Assembly: GCF_003545765.1 (NCBI RefSeq)
Contig: NZ_QXIO01000012.1
Location: forward strand, 1-64,000
Length of the DNA stretch: 64,000 bases
Source: Colwellia sp. RSH04
Lineage (GTDB): Bacteria > Pseudomonadota > Gammaproteobacteria > Enterobacterales > Alteromonadaceae
Direction: 5' to 3'
Positions 44,820 through 54,375 of the stretch are shown here, piece by piece. Made by a program: the position numbers and the translations under genes. Positions within the stretch are counted from its first letter, which is position 1. Every line of letters starts with the position of its first letter. The notes beneath the pieces are model-generated. The model worked only from the letters and a program-made list of their open reading frames with translations, was not told the DNA's origin and ran no database searches.

Positions 44820-46739
44820 CTAGAATGGCGAAGGTTTACCTACATAGAACCCTTGGCAGCCATCGATAAACAGTTTCTCTAGTGTATGTTTTTCTTCTTG
44901 TGTTTCGACACTTTCAGCTAAAACATTTATTCCCAAGCGATGAGCTAAATCAACCATCAAGCGTAAAAAGTATTGGTTGTTTTTATCATCATCAATATCC
45001 CGAGTATAGGAACTATCCATTTTAATATAATCAGGGGTAAGATCACGGAAAAATTTAAAGGAAGTTAAACCTACGCCAAAGCGTTCTACCGTAACACGCG
45101 CACCTACACGGTGGAGCATTTCAATTAATCGCTTACCTGTTTTTATATTTTGTTGTAAGCCAAATTCTGTTATTTCAAAAACTAAACGAGGGGCTATAGA
45201 AGGTTCACGTAGTAACTTTCTTTCTAGCCATATCATAAAGTGTTCATCACTAATACTTCTCGCACTGATATTAATACCAAAGCTATGATCAATGATGTTT
45301 TTACTAGTTATTTCGTTGATAGCAGTATCGATAATTAACCTATCAACATCGACAATTTTATCTAATTTCTCTGCCATTGCAATAAAACTAGCAGTTGGTA
45401 ACATATCATCACTTGAATTTAGGAACCTTGCTAACACTTCACTGTACACTTTACTGTTTCGACCACTAGGTTGAATTGGTTGTAGTAATAGCGAAATACG
45501 TTTACCTTCCAAAACGCTATCAATTTCTTGACGCCAATTTTGGTTGCCTGTATTAACAGTTGATGTATTCAACATGTCAACATCTTTAACGGAGTACCAA
45601 GAGTTACTACTTTTTGTTTGTGCAACACTCACACCAGTATCAGCTAGAGCAAGCAATTCCCCTAGAGGTTTTGTTTTATCAAAGAATACTAAACCGGTAA
45701 AAGCAACTGAATCAAGCGAAGCAAGTTGTTGGTAGCCATTAAACGCTGTGGTTAATTCGTCAGCAAACTCTTCTGCCTGTTTAAGCTTTTCATTTGGTAA
45801 TATAATGGCAAAATCAGAGCTATTTAATCTAAATAGCTTGCCTTTAGGTCTTTTGATAAGGTTTTGCTTAAGGCGATTAGAGACTTGTACTATATAATCA
45901 TCACCTTCTTTATAGCCATGTACTTGGTTAATGGTTTGTAATTCTGAGCAACGTATAATTAAAAGAACACCAAAGTTTACCGAACTGTCTTCCTCTAAGT
46001 ATTTCTCATAGACTTGTACAAAACGGTTTCTATTTTCAAGTTCTGTTAAATTATCAATATACGCTTCAATTTCAAGATGAGAAGAGCTACGTAATTGTTC
46101 AGACATTAACTCTTTGATTTCTGCAATACCTTCTTGTAATGCTGGGATATTTATATAACTATTTCTTTTAGCCTTTTTTACATCGGGATGATTAATTTGG
46201 TCTAAATCTTGTTTGATCTGAGTACTAATCATATTAAAAACAACAGACTGTAATCTATAATTAAACCAAGTTGCTAAAAATATAAAGACTACAGAAAGCG
46301 CTGCTAAACTAGCTAAAAACCGCTCAACTAATGTGTTTTCACTAGTAAAATCTAGCAGGTACTCTACTGCGAAGTTAACTTTACGTGAAGTGGTTGTTTT
46401 TTTCTCAGGGTTTACAAATGATAATAAAGACTTTTTGTTACTTTGATGTAGTTGTAAATTAGTCGCCTTGTTTTTTATTGCTAAATACTGATAGCTATTA
46501 GATTGCTTAAGTGTCGTTAATAACTTTTTAGAGATTGCTTTCTCATCATCAAGGGTTTCTTTTTGAAACGCAATGTTCAATGACACTTGTTCAACGAGTA
46601 TATTAATCGCTGAAGCATGTTTTGTGTTTTGTTCCGATAAGGAGCTCTTTAATAACAGTAAAGAGATGCTAGCAATTACACCATAAAAAATGAGCGCAAT
46701 AAGTGTGTTTTTAAGTAAGAGTTTTGAAAATTTAAACAT
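44820..46739 (-). CDS. csrD: CsrD/MshH-like protein with degenerate GGDEF and EAL domains
   Basis: 639-aa inner-membrane protein: TM at about residues 11-31, periplasmic part, TM at about 138-160, coiled linker, degenerate GGDEF (about 225-385) and EAL (about 405-635). The GGDEF site reads NSSDF (306-310) and the EAL motif reads EVL (434-436). The DDFG metal pair of active phosphodiesterases is ER-FG (E552, R553), so it should neither make nor cut c-di-GMP. E. coli CsrD has the same architecture with HRSDF and drives RNase E decay of the CsrB/C RNAs. Homology to CsrD/MshH is by architecture and motif pattern; the exact role is inferred. Promoter in the 46740-47000 region. Confidence 0.75.
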   Translation of the reverse strand: MFKFSKLLLKNTLIALIFYGVIASISLLLLKSSLSEQNTKHASAINILVEQVSLNIAFQKETLDDEKAISKKLLTTLKQSNSYQYLAIKNKATNLQLHQSNKKSLLSFVNPEKKTTTSRKVNFAVEYLLDFTSENTLVERFLASLAALSVVFIFLATWFNYRLQSVVFNMISTQIKQDLDQINHPDVKKAKRNSYINIPALQEGIAEIKELMSEQLRSSSHLEIEAYIDNLTELENRNRFVQVYEKYLEEDSSVNFGVLLIIRCSELQTINQVHGYKEGDDYIVQVSNRLKQNLIKRPKGKLFRLNSSDFAIILPNEKLKQAEEFADELTTAFNGYQQLASLDSVAFTGLVFFDKTKPLGELLALADTGVSVAQTKSSNSWYSVKDVDMLNTSTVNTGNQNWRQEIDSVLEGKRISLLLQPIQPSGRNSKVYSEVLARFLNSSDDMLPTASFIAMAEKLDKIVDVDRLIIDTAINEITSKNIIDHSFGINISARSISDEHFMIWLERKLLREPSIAPRLVFEITEFGLQQNIKTGKRLIEMLHRVGARVTVERFGVGLTSFKFFRDLTPDYIKMDSSYTRDIDDDKNNQYFLRLMVDLAHRLGINVLAESVETQEEKHTLEKLFIDGCQGFYVGKPSPF

Positions 46740-47145
46740 AGTAAAGTTATGGACTCCGCAACTTCAAGTAAATTCCCACATAACTACTTAATTTGGGGGA
46801 GGTAATAGTATGATTATTAAAAAATTACGCAATTATATAGCTTGTCTTAGTATATATATAGCACTAATGTCGTAATTATACTAAAGTCTTGTAAAATATA
46901 AATTATTTTTAGGAACGTTTTTTAGCTATTTTGTAACGGGACGTGTTACAAGTTTTAATAGTTTTTCACAGTTATTCCTTAATCTAGCTTGCGCTTGTTT
47001 TATGCAACCTATATAATTGCGCCAGCTTACATAGCAAGATGTCACTGGAAATATTAACACTAAGTTATAGTGGTAGTATTTATTCTTACTATGATTATTA
47101 ACTAACGCTTGTATTGATATATAAATAAATAGTTAGTTATAAACC

Positions 47146-47207
47146 ATATATAGCTAAGCTATATATAGGGGTAAACAGTGAAATAGGCCCCTGATATGGG
47201 GTTTTTT
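47146..47207 (+). promoter_or_regulatory. Leader hairpins before rimP: palindrome and terminator with competing pairing
   Basis: An AT palindrome TATATAGCT-A-AGCTATATA (about 47147-47166) is followed by GGGG (47168-47171), CCCC (47188-47191), GGGG (47198-47201) and six T (47202-47207). CCCC can pair with the second GGGG to form a terminator with loop TGATAT, or with the first GGGG, which would disrupt it. This is the layout of an attenuator in the rimP-nusA operon leader. The 46740-47348 gap otherwise shows AT-rich DNA; no tRNA was found, unlike E. coli where metY precedes rimP. Confidence 0.5.
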
Positions 47208-47262
47208 CGTTTTTACAGGTTGAATAAATCTTGAAAAATGAAAATTACAGCAAAATATCGCT

Positions 47263-47282
47263 GGGCTATATGCCCTTTTTTT
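47263..47282 (+). terminator. Second small GC hairpin with T-run before rimP
   Basis: GGGC (47263-47266), TATAT loop, GCCC (47272-47275), then seven T. Short but followed by a proper T-tract; about 67 bp before the rimP start. Together with the previous hairpin it resembles the tandem terminators that precede rimP in E. coli. Confidence 0.5.
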
Positions 47283-47348
47283 GTACCTAAATTTTATATG
47301 GTCATGCTTATTTACTAAGGAAGTGAGTAGTGTGGCAGGAGAAAAATA

Positions 47349-47807
47349 TTGGCTAAATTTGAACAAAAACTAACTGAAATGTTAAGACCAGCAGTTGAAG
47401 AAACTGGTAAGGAATTACTCGGTGTTGAATTTATAAGTGCTGGTAATAATTCAGTTTTACGTTTGTTTATTGACCATGAAAATGGCATTAATGTTGATGA
47501 CTGCGCCGAAGTTAGCCGTCAAGTTGGTGCTATTTTGGATGTAGAAGATCCTATTAGTAGTGAGTACAACCTTGAAGTATCATCTCCTGGCCTTGATAAA
47601 CCTCTATTTGATTTAGAGCATTTTCAAGCCGTTGTAGGTGAAACGATAAACGTTAAATTGTCGATACCATTAAATGGTCGTCGTAAATTTAAAGGTGAAT
47701 TGGTTGCTATTGAAAACGATACGTTAATTGTTGCTGTTGATGGCATAGATTATGAGTTGGTTTTCAGTAATGTTGACAAAGCAAATCTTGTCGCAAATTT
47801 TGAATAA
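47349..47807 (+). CDS. rimP: Ribosome maturation factor RimP
   Basis: 152-aa cytoplasmic factor needed for 30S subunit assembly. It starts from TTG with AGGAGA 7-8 nt upstream and encodes AKFEQKLTEMLRPAVEETGKELLGVEF, then the conserved IDHENGINVDDCAEVSRQV and LEVSSPGLDKPL blocks (each shown in part). First of rimP-nusA-infB-rbfA-truB; the gap to nusA is 15 bp. Confidence 0.95.
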   Translation: MAKFEQKLTEMLRPAVEETGKELLGVEFISAGNNSVLRLFIDHENGINVDDCAEVSRQVGAILDVEDPISSEYNLEVSSPGLDKPLFDLEHFQAVVGETINVKLSIPLNGRRKFKGELVAIENDTLIVAVDGIDYELVFSNVDKANLVANFE

Positions 47808-47822
47808 TAAGGGCTAAGTAGC

Positions 47823-49319
47823 ATGAGTAAGGAAGTATTACTGGTTGTCGATGCAGTTTCTAATGAAAAAGCATTACCCCGAGAAAGTATTTTTGAAGCG
47901 ATGGAGACTGCTTTAGAAACAGCAACAAAGAAAAAATATGAAGGCGACATCGTTGTTCGTGTATCTATTGACCGCATTACAGGTGAATTTGATACTTTCC
48001 GTCGTTGGCTGGTGATTGATGAAAGTGAAACACCAATGGAAAATCCATATGCAGAAATGAGCTTAGAAGCAGCGCAATATGATGATCCAGAACTTAATGT
48101 TGGTGATTATGTCGAAGAACAAATTGAATCAGTAAAGTTTGACCGTGTCACAACACAAACAGCGAAACAAGTTATTGTTCAGAAAATTCGTGAAGCAGAA
48201 CGAGCGTTAGTCGTTGATGCTTACCAAGAACAGTTAGGTGAATTAGTTACTGGTGTGGTGAAAAAATCAAGCCGTGATAGCGTGATTTTAGATCTAGGTA
48301 ATAACGCAGAAGCTGTAATTTACCGTGATGACATGTTACCGCGTGAATCTTTCCGTCCAGGCGATCGTGTTCGAGGTTTGTTATATGAAATTAAACCAGA
48401 AGCTCGTGGCGCACAATTATTTGTAAGTCGTACTAAGCCTGAAATGTTAATTGAGTTATTTCGCGTAGAAGTACCAGAAATTGGCGAAGAAATGCTTGAA
48501 ATCAAAGGTGCAGCTCGTGATCCTGGTTCAAGAGCTAAAATTGCAGTTAAAAGTAACGACAAACGTATTGATCCTGTAGGTGCTTGTGTTGGTATGCGTG
48601 GTTCTCGTGTACAAGCTGTTTCAGGTGAACTTGGTGGTGAAAGAGTTGATATCGTTTTACATGATGATAACGTTGCCCAGTTTGTTATTAATGCCATGGC
48701 ACCTGCTGAAGTTGCTTCAATTATTGTTGATGAAGATAAAGGTACAATGGATATTGCTGTAGAAGAGGGTAACCTTGCAATGGCAATTGGTCGTAGTGGT
48801 CAAAACATTCGTTTAGCAAGCCAGTTAACTGGTTGGGAATTGAATGTCATGACTGTTGAAGACATGAAAGAGAAACACCAAGCAGAAAATGACAAAGTAT
48901 TATCGTTATTTACTGATAAGTTAGATTTAGATGAAGACTTCGCAGCATTACTTGCAGAGGAAGGCTTTACTTCTTTAGAAGAGATAGCTTATGTGCCAGT
49001 GGCTGAAATGCTTGAAATTGATGGTTTAAATGAAGAGATCATTGAAGAACTTCGTGATAGAGCGAAAGAAGCATTAACAACTCAAGCCTTAGCAAGTGAA
49101 GAAACACTTGAAGGTGCTGAGCCAGCGGAAGATTTATTAGGCCTTGAAGGGTTAGATCGTCATTTAGCGTTTGTTTTAGCAAGTCGTGGTGTATGTACAC
49201 TAGAAGACCTTGCAGAGCAAGGCATTGACGAAATTAGTGATATTGAAGAATTAGATGAAACCAAAGCGGGCGAGCTTATCATGGCTGCACGTAACATTTG
49301 TTGGTTTAACGAAGAATAA
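47823..49319 (+). CDS. nusA: Transcription termination/antitermination factor NusA
   Basis: 498-aa RNA polymerase-binding factor. Order: N-terminal RNAP-binding domain (1-about 125), S1 domain (about 135-200, [16 protein letters not shown]), two KH domains (about 205-345, with [17 protein letters not shown] and [18 protein letters not shown]), and two acidic helix-hairpin-helix repeats (about 365-425 and 440-495) as in E. coli NusA (495 aa). NusA is known in E. coli to act on its own operon leader, which fits the terminator-like hairpins before rimP. Confidence 0.97.
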   Translation: MSKEVLLVVDAVSNEKALPRESIFEAMETALETATKKKYEGDIVVRVSIDRITGEFDTFRRWLVIDESETPMENPYAEMSLEAAQYDDPELNVGDYVEEQIESVKFDRVTTQTAKQVIVQKIREAERALVVDAYQEQLGELVTGVVKKSSRDSVILDLGNNAEAVIYRDDMLPRESFRPGDRVRGLLYEIKPEARGAQLFVSRTKPEMLIELFRVEVPEIGEEMLEIKGAARDPGSRAKIAVKSNDKRIDPVGACVGMRGSRVQAVSGELGGERVDIVLHDDNVAQFVINAMAPAEVASIIVDEDKGTMDIAVEEGNLAMAIGRSGQNIRLASQLTGWELNVMTVEDMKEKHQAENDKVLSLFTDKLDLDEDFAALLAEEGFTSLEEIAYVPVAEMLEIDGLNEEIIEELRDRAKEALTTQALASEETLEGAEPAEDLLGLEGLDRHLAFVLASRGVCTLEDLAEQGIDEISDIEELDETKAGELIMAARNICWFNEE

Positions 49320-49342
49320 TTAACACCGGGAGAAAATTATAG

Positions 49343-52027
49343 ATGGCAGATATAACGGTAGAAGAACTCGCCAAAGAAATCGGTACACCGGTGGAACGCT
49401 TAGTGAGTCAGTTATCTGATACAGGCGTGAATAAATCGGCAACTGATAAAGTTTCACAAGAAGAAAAAGAAACTTTACTCGAGCACCTTAAAAAGCAACA
49501 TGGAGATGATTCATCTTCTAAGCCTAACAAGTTGACATTAAGTCGTAAAACTAAATCAACATTAACCTTAGGTCATGGCAGTAAAGCCAAGTCGGTAAAT
49601 GTTGAAGTACGTAAGAAACGGACTTATGTTAAGCGTAGCGATCTTGAAGAGCAAAAGTTAGCGGAAGAAGCAGCTAAAGCAGAAGCTGAAGCGCAAGCTA
49701 AAGCTGAAGCTGATGCAAAAGCGAAAGCAGAAGCAGCAGCTAAAGAAGCTGAAAATGCTCGTGCAGTTGCAGCGGCTAAAGCAGAAGCTGAAGCAGAGAA
49801 AAAAGCAGCCGCAAAAGCAGAAGCTGAAGCAAAAGCGAAACAGGCAGCAGTAGAGAAAGCTAAGAACATTGAAAAAACAGTGGCTGAGCCTGAAAAAATT
49901 GTTGAAAGTGAAGAAGCAAAAAAACTTCGCTTGCAACAAGAGAAAGAGCTTGCTGCAAAGGTTGAGGCTGAAGCTAAAGAAGCTGCAGCAGCAGCTAAAA
50001 AACTTGCTGAAGAAAATGAAGCTCGTTGGAAAGAGCAAGAAGCTGAACGTAAAGCAAAAGAAAAAGAAGTTGTTCATTTAACCTCTTCTAAATATGCGCA
50101 AGAAGCTGAAGATAAAGTTGATGCTGCTGATGAAGGTGCTGGACGCCGTCGTAAGAAGAAAAAAGGTGCTACAGACAAGAAAGGTCGTGATGCACGCTCA
50201 GCAAGAGGTCGTAAACAAACCTTATCAGCTCCTCAAAGTTTAAAACATGGCTTTACTAAACCAGTAGAAACAAAAGTTCAAGATATACGTATCGGTGAGA
50301 CTATTTCTGTTGCTGAACTTGCTAATAAAATGGCAAAGAAAGGTGCAGAAGTTGTTAAAGTAATGTTTAAAATGGGTGCCATGGCAACTATTAACCAAGT
50401 TATTGACCAAGAAACAGCAGCATTGGTTGCTGAAGAAATGGGCTTTAATGTGGTATTAGTTAAAGAAAATGCATTAGAAGAAGCAGTACTTGCTGATCGC
50501 GCTCATACTGGTGAAGAAATCACTCGTGCGCCTGTAGTAACGATTATGGGTCACGTTGACCATGGTAAAACGTCACTACTAGATCACATTCGTGAAGCTA
50601 AAGTTGCCGATGGTGAAGCTGGTGGTATTACACAGCATATCGGTGCGTATCATGTAGAAACGGGTCATGGCATGATCACTTTCTTAGATACTCCAGGTCA
50701 TGCGGCATTTACCGCAATGCGTTCACGTGGTGCAAAAGCGACAGATATTGTCATTATCGTAGTTGCTGCAGATGATGGTGTAATGCCACAAACAATTGAA
50801 GCAATTCAGCATGCGAAAGCATCTGAGGTGCCAATTATTATCGCAGTAAACAAAATGGATAAAGAAACTGCAGACCCAGATCGTGTTAAAACTGAGTTAT
50901 CACAACATGATGTTATCCCTGAGGATTGGGGTGGTGATGTTCAATTTGTTCACGTTTCAGCTAAAACTGGCTTAGGTATTGATGAATTATTAGATTCAGT
51001 ATTATTACAGTCTGAAGTACTAGAGCTAACAGCTGTTGTTGATAAAATGGCTAACGGTGTAGTTGTTGAATCTAAACTAGATAAAGGTCGTGGTCCTGTT
51101 GCTACCGTGCTAGTTCAAGAGGGTACATTGAACCAAGGCGATATCGTATTATGTGGTCTAGAATATGGCCGTGTACGAGCGATGCGAGATGAAAATGGTA
51201 AATCAATTCAATCGGCTGGTCCTTCAATTCCTGTAGAAATACTTGGGCTAAGTGGTGTTCCTCAGTCTGGTGATGAAGCAACAGTGGTTAAAGATGAGAA
51301 AAAAGCACGAGAAGTTGCTTTGTATCGTCAAGGAAAATTCCGCGATGTTAAGTTAGCACGTCAACAGAAATCTAAACTTGAAAACATGTTCGCTAATATG
51401 TCGGAAGGTGAGGTTTCAGAAGTTAATGTGGTATTAAAATCTGATGTACAAGGTTCATTAGAAGCTATCTCTGACTCATTGTTAAAACTTTCTACTGATG
51501 AAGTGAAAGTACGTATTATTGGCTCAGGTGTTGGTGGTATTACTGAAACTGATGCCACTTTAGCAGCCGCTTCTAATGCAATTGTTGTTGGCTTTAACGT
51601 ACGTGCTGATGCATCTGCGAGAAAAGTGATAGAGACTGAAGGTGTTGATCTTCGTTATTACAGTGTAATTTACGCGCTAATTGATGAAGTTAAACAAGCG
51701 ATGAGCGGTATGCTAGCACCTGAATTTAAGCAAGAGATTATTGGTCTTGCTCAAGTTCGTGATGTGTTTAAATCACCTAAAATTGGTGCAATTGCTGGTT
51801 GTATGGTTACTGAAGGGACTATCAAACGTAGCGCTCCAATACGTGTATTACGTGAAAACGTTGTTATATACGAAGGTGAGCTTGAATCTTTACGTCGCTT
51901 TAAAGATGATGTACAAGAAGTTCGAAACGGTACTGAATGTGGTATCGGTGTTAAGAACTATAACGATGTACGCGTTGGCGACCAAATTGAAGTATTTGAA
52001 ACAGTTGAAGTAAAACGCTCACTGTAA
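49343..52027 (+). CDS. infB: Translation initiation factor IF-2
   Basis: 894-aa GTPase that places initiator tRNA on the 30S subunit. The N-terminus has an IF2N domain ([20 protein letters not shown]), then a very Ala/Glu/Lys-rich helical linker (about residues 105-270), a second IF2N region, and a G domain starting near residue 403 ([22 protein letters not shown]), followed by domains II-IV. E. coli also uses internal starts; whether shorter forms exist here is unknown. A strong hairpin follows. Confidence 0.97.
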   Translation: MADITVEELAKEIGTPVERLVSQLSDTGVNKSATDKVSQEEKETLLEHLKKQHGDDSSSKPNKLTLSRKTKSTLTLGHGSKAKSVNVEVRKKRTYVKRSDLEEQKLAEEAAKAEAEAQAKAEADAKAKAEAAAKEAENARAVAAAKAEAEAEKKAAAKAEAEAKAKQAAVEKAKNIEKTVAEPEKIVESEEAKKLRLQQEKELAAKVEAEAKEAAAAAKKLAEENEARWKEQEAERKAKEKEVVHLTSSKYAQEAEDKVDAADEGAGRRRKKKKGATDKKGRDARSARGRKQTLSAPQSLKHGFTKPVETKVQDIRIGETISVAELANKMAKKGAEVVKVMFKMGAMATINQVIDQETAALVAEEMGFNVVLVKENALEEAVLADRAHTGEEITRAPVVTIMGHVDHGKTSLLDHIREAKVADGEAGGITQHIGAYHVETGHGMITFLDTPGHAAFTAMRSRGAKATDIVIIVVAADDGVMPQTIEAIQHAKASEVPIIIAVNKMDKETADPDRVKTELSQHDVIPEDWGGDVQFVHVSAKTGLGIDELLDSVLLQSEVLELTAVVDKMANGVVVESKLDKGRGPVATVLVQEGTLNQGDIVLCGLEYGRVRAMRDENGKSIQSAGPSIPVEILGLSGVPQSGDEATVVKDEKKAREVALYRQGKFRDVKLARQQKSKLENMFANMSEGEVSEVNVVLKSDVQGSLEAISDSLLKLSTDEVKVRIIGSGVGGITETDATLAAASNAIVVGFNVRADASARKVIETEGVDLRYYSVIYALIDEVKQAMSGMLAPEFKQEIIGLAQVRDVFKSPKIGAIAGCMVTEGTIKRSAPIRVLRENVVIYEGELESLRRFKDDVQEVRNGTECGIGVKNYNDVRVGDQIEVFETVEVKRSL

Positions 52028-52077
52028 CTTAAATTATTGCGAATTAATTTAATGTCACAGTAGGTGGAATATATTTA

Positions 52078-52099
52078 AAAAGGGGCTTATGCCCCTTTT
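52078..52099 (+). terminator. Hairpin between infB and rbfA
   Basis: AAAAGGGGC (52078-52086), TTAT loop, GCCCCTTTT (52091-52099). Intrinsic-terminator shape inside the operon; T-run is short (four) so it may only reduce read-through into rbfA. Confidence 0.7.
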
Positions 52100-52152
52100 G
52101 TGTTGTTAATTGAAAACTAAGCTATCAAGTCTTAGTTTCATAGGAGTATACG

Positions 52153-52560
52153 ATGGCTAGAGAATATGCCCGTACTGATCGTGTAGGTCAGCAAATCCAA
52201 AAAGAAATTGCCGTTATTTTAATGCGTGAGATAAAAGATCCCCGCTTAAGTATGACAACCGTTTCAGCCGTAGAGGTCACTCGTGATTTAGCTTATGCAA
52301 AAGTTTTTGTAACTTTTTTCAATGATAATGAAGATGAAATTAACGCGTCGCTTGAAGTATTATCAGAAGCAGAAGGTTATATTCGCTCATTACTTGGTAA
52401 GCGCTTAAGAGCGCGTATTATGCCTCACTTAAGGTTTGTTTATGACAAATCTATGGCTGAAGGGGTAAGAATGGGTAACTTGGTAGATCAAGCCATTGCC
52501 AGTGATAGCAATAGCACTAATGAAAACCCTTCTGAAGACAAAAACGAGCAGGGTGAGTAA
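52153..52560 (+). CDS. rbfA: Ribosome-binding factor A
   Basis: 135-aa KH-fold factor for 16S 5'-end maturation and 30S assembly, also the cold-shock requirement in E. coli. Typical [17 protein letters not shown] start, [19 protein letters not shown], and [15 protein letters not shown]. The last 25 residues are a polar tail. It ends 3 bp before truB. Confidence 0.96.
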   Translation: MAREYARTDRVGQQIQKEIAVILMREIKDPRLSMTTVSAVEVTRDLAYAKVFVTFFNDNEDEINASLEVLSEAEGYIRSLLGKRLRARIMPHLRFVYDKSMAEGVRMGNLVDQAIASDSNSTNENPSEDKNEQGE

Positions 52561-52563
52561 ACC

Positions 52564-53511
52564 ATGGCAAAGCGTAGAAAAGGTCGAGCAATAAATGGTG
52601 TTTTATTATTAGATAAACCTTATGAAATGTCTTCAAATCATGCGCTTCAAGCAGTGAAGCGCATTTATTTTGCTCAAAAAGCAGGACACACTGGTGCATT
52701 AGATCCACTTGCAACAGGCATGCTACCAATTTGCCTAGGAGAAGGAACTAAATTTTCTCAATTCTTGTTAGATACAGATAAGACTTACCAGGTTAGGGCA
52801 AAGTTAGGTATTCGTACAACAACAAGCGATGCTGATGGCGAAATAGTCAGTGAAAAGCCTGTCAATATTTCTAGTGACCAATTGTTAAATGCATTAGAAA
52901 GCTTTCGTGGTACTACCAAACAAATCCCTTCAATGTATTCGGCATTAAAGTATCAAGGACAACCCCTATATAAATATGCACGTGAAGGTATAGAAGTACC
53001 AAGAGAAGCACGAGATATAACCGTATTTTCTTTAGATTTACTTCGTTTTGAAAATGATGAAGTTGAATTAAAAATACATGTATCTAAAGGAACCTATATT
53101 AGAACTATTATTGATGATTTAGGTGAAATATTAGGTTGTGGTGCTCATGTTGCTGATTTAAGACGGTTAGGCGTGGGTAATTACCCTATAGAGCGAATGG
53201 TTACGCTTTCGCATGTTGAATCATTACTTGAACAAGCTAACGAGCAAGGTATTACACCGTCAACATTGTTAGACCCTTTATTACTGCCTATGGAAAGTGC
53301 GGTAGATGGTATGCCAGCAGTATATGTTGATGATATGTCGGCTAACTTTTTAAGGCATGGTAACCCTGTACAAGCTCATAATGCACCTGCTGAAGGGAGT
53401 GTTCAAGTCTATGTGGGGGAAGATGAAAGTGATGAGCAAGCTGAATTCATTGGCGTTGGTCAAATAAATGATGATGGCTTGGTTGCACCCAAACGAATCG
53501 TTGTAATTTAA
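52564..53511 (+). CDS. truB: tRNA pseudouridine(55) synthase
   Basis: 315-aa enzyme making pseudouridine 55 in the T-loop of tRNAs. Catalytic Asp D47 lies in [13 protein letters not shown], with GVLLLDKP upstream and [12 protein letters not shown] and [15 protein letters not shown] downstream; a PUA-like C-terminal part follows. Last gene of the rimP operon; a hairpin TAAGAGTA/TACTCTTA (53518-53546) follows but lacks a good T-run. Confidence 0.96.
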   Translation: MAKRRKGRAINGVLLLDKPYEMSSNHALQAVKRIYFAQKAGHTGALDPLATGMLPICLGEGTKFSQFLLDTDKTYQVRAKLGIRTTTSDADGEIVSEKPVNISSDQLLNALESFRGTTKQIPSMYSALKYQGQPLYKYAREGIEVPREARDITVFSLDLLRFENDEVELKIHVSKGTYIRTIIDDLGEILGCGAHVADLRRLGVGNYPIERMVTLSHVESLLEQANEQGITPSTLLDPLLLPMESAVDGMPAVYVDDMSANFLRHGNPVQAHNAPAEGSVQVYVGEDESDEQAEFIGVGQINDDGLVAPKRIVVI

Positions 53512-53735
53512 ACCATGTTAAGAGTATTTAAGTTAAGTACTCTTACGGCGTTATTTTAGGCATGATGAAAAGTAAAATAATAGAGGTGAAAGGTTTACCT
53601 TGCAATTTACTTGCTTACTGCTAGAATACGCGCTCTTTCGTCATCGATGCTGAATTAGTGTTTGGCTTGATGGTTATTTAATACTTTATTTTACAAAACT
53701 TTGTATCGATAAAGTTCACACTAAGGATAAAAATT

Positions 53736-54005
53736 ATGTCTTTAAACGCTGCTGAAAAAGCTGCAATTGTTGCAGAATACGCACATAAAGAAGGTGACAC
53801 TGGTTCTCCAGAAGTACAAGTTGCTTTGTTATCAACACAAATCAACCACTTACAAGGTCACTTTAAAGAGCACATCCATGATCACCACTCACGTCGTGGT
53901 TTATTACGTATGGTTGCTCAACGTCGTAAGCTTCTTGATTACTTAAAAGGCAAGAACGTTGAACGTTACTCTGCTTTAATTGAAAAGCTAGGTTTACGTC
54001 GCTAA
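53736..54005 (+). CDS. rpsO: 30S ribosomal protein S15
   Basis: 89-aa primary 16S-binding protein. The family pattern is complete: [44 protein letters not shown] and [19 protein letters not shown] ending (here [15 protein letters not shown]). In E. coli S15 controls its own translation by a leader pseudoknot; I did not attempt to prove one here. A terminator separates it from pnp. Confidence 0.97.
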   Translation: MSLNAAEKAAIVAEYAHKEGDTGSPEVQVALLSTQINHLQGHFKEHIHDHHSRRGLLRMVAQRRKLLDYLKGKNVERYSALIEKLGLRR

Positions 54006-54032
54006 GACAAATTTTCAATAGAAAATTTACTG

Positions 54033-54058
54033 AAAGGAGCCGATTGGCTCCTTTTTTT
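54033..54058 (+). terminator. Terminator after rpsO
   Basis: AAAGGAGCC (54033-54041), GATT loop, GGCTCCTTT (54046-54054), T-run to 54058. Strong; in E. coli a similar rpsO terminator is partly read through into pnp. Confidence 0.92.
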
Positions 54059-54254
54059 ATGCGTTTTTTTCGTTTTAATGACAAATAATGTAAAACTTTG
54101 ATCTTTTTTGTTGTTTCTAACCCTCTCATTGTTTTTCACACTGGTAAATCACGTACAGGGCAGTATAATGTGCGAGCAATTTATTAAGTTGCAACGTGTT
54201 ACTGCTACTTCAATCTATTTTTGATTTTAGTTAACAGCGGCATATAAAAGATAT

Positions 54255-54334
54255 AATCAATCAAACTGTATAATTTTTTGTTCAACTCTTCTTTGCTTTT
54301 GCTATGAGTGAATAAATAATTGTACAGATTGATT
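54255..54334 (+). promoter_or_regulatory. Long stem-loop in the pnp leader (possible RNase III site)
   Basis: AATCAAT (54255-54261) pairs with ATTGATT (54328-54334), CTGTA (54266-54270) with TACAG (54323-54327), and TTCAACTC (54281-54288) with GAGTGAA (54306-54312, one bulge). The stem ends 41 bp before the pnp start. E. coli pnp is autoregulated through a leader hairpin cut by RNase III and then attacked by PNPase; position and shape match that model. The remaining part of the rpsO-pnp gap shows only AT-rich DNA. Confidence 0.6.
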
Positions 54335-54375
54335 AACGTTTATAAATAATCAAATATATAAAGGACATTAATTAG

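Noticed and set aside
44820..46739. An active diguanylate cyclase or phosphodiesterase
   Set aside because: Both catalytic motifs are altered (NSSDF; ER in place of the DD pair).
47239..47319. Short ORF MKITAKYRW... as a leader peptide before rimP
   Set aside because: No Shine-Dalgarno sequence and it runs through the second hairpin with no residue bias that would suggest attenuation by translation.
46740..47348. A tRNA such as metY before rimP, as in E. coli
   Set aside because: No acceptor stem, TTCGAAT/TTCAAAT T-loop or CCA end could be found on either strand.
49624..50077. Minus-strand Ser/Phe/Cys-rich ORFs opposite infB
   Set aside because: Produced by the Ala/Glu/Lys repeat of IF-2 read on the other strand; infB is certain.
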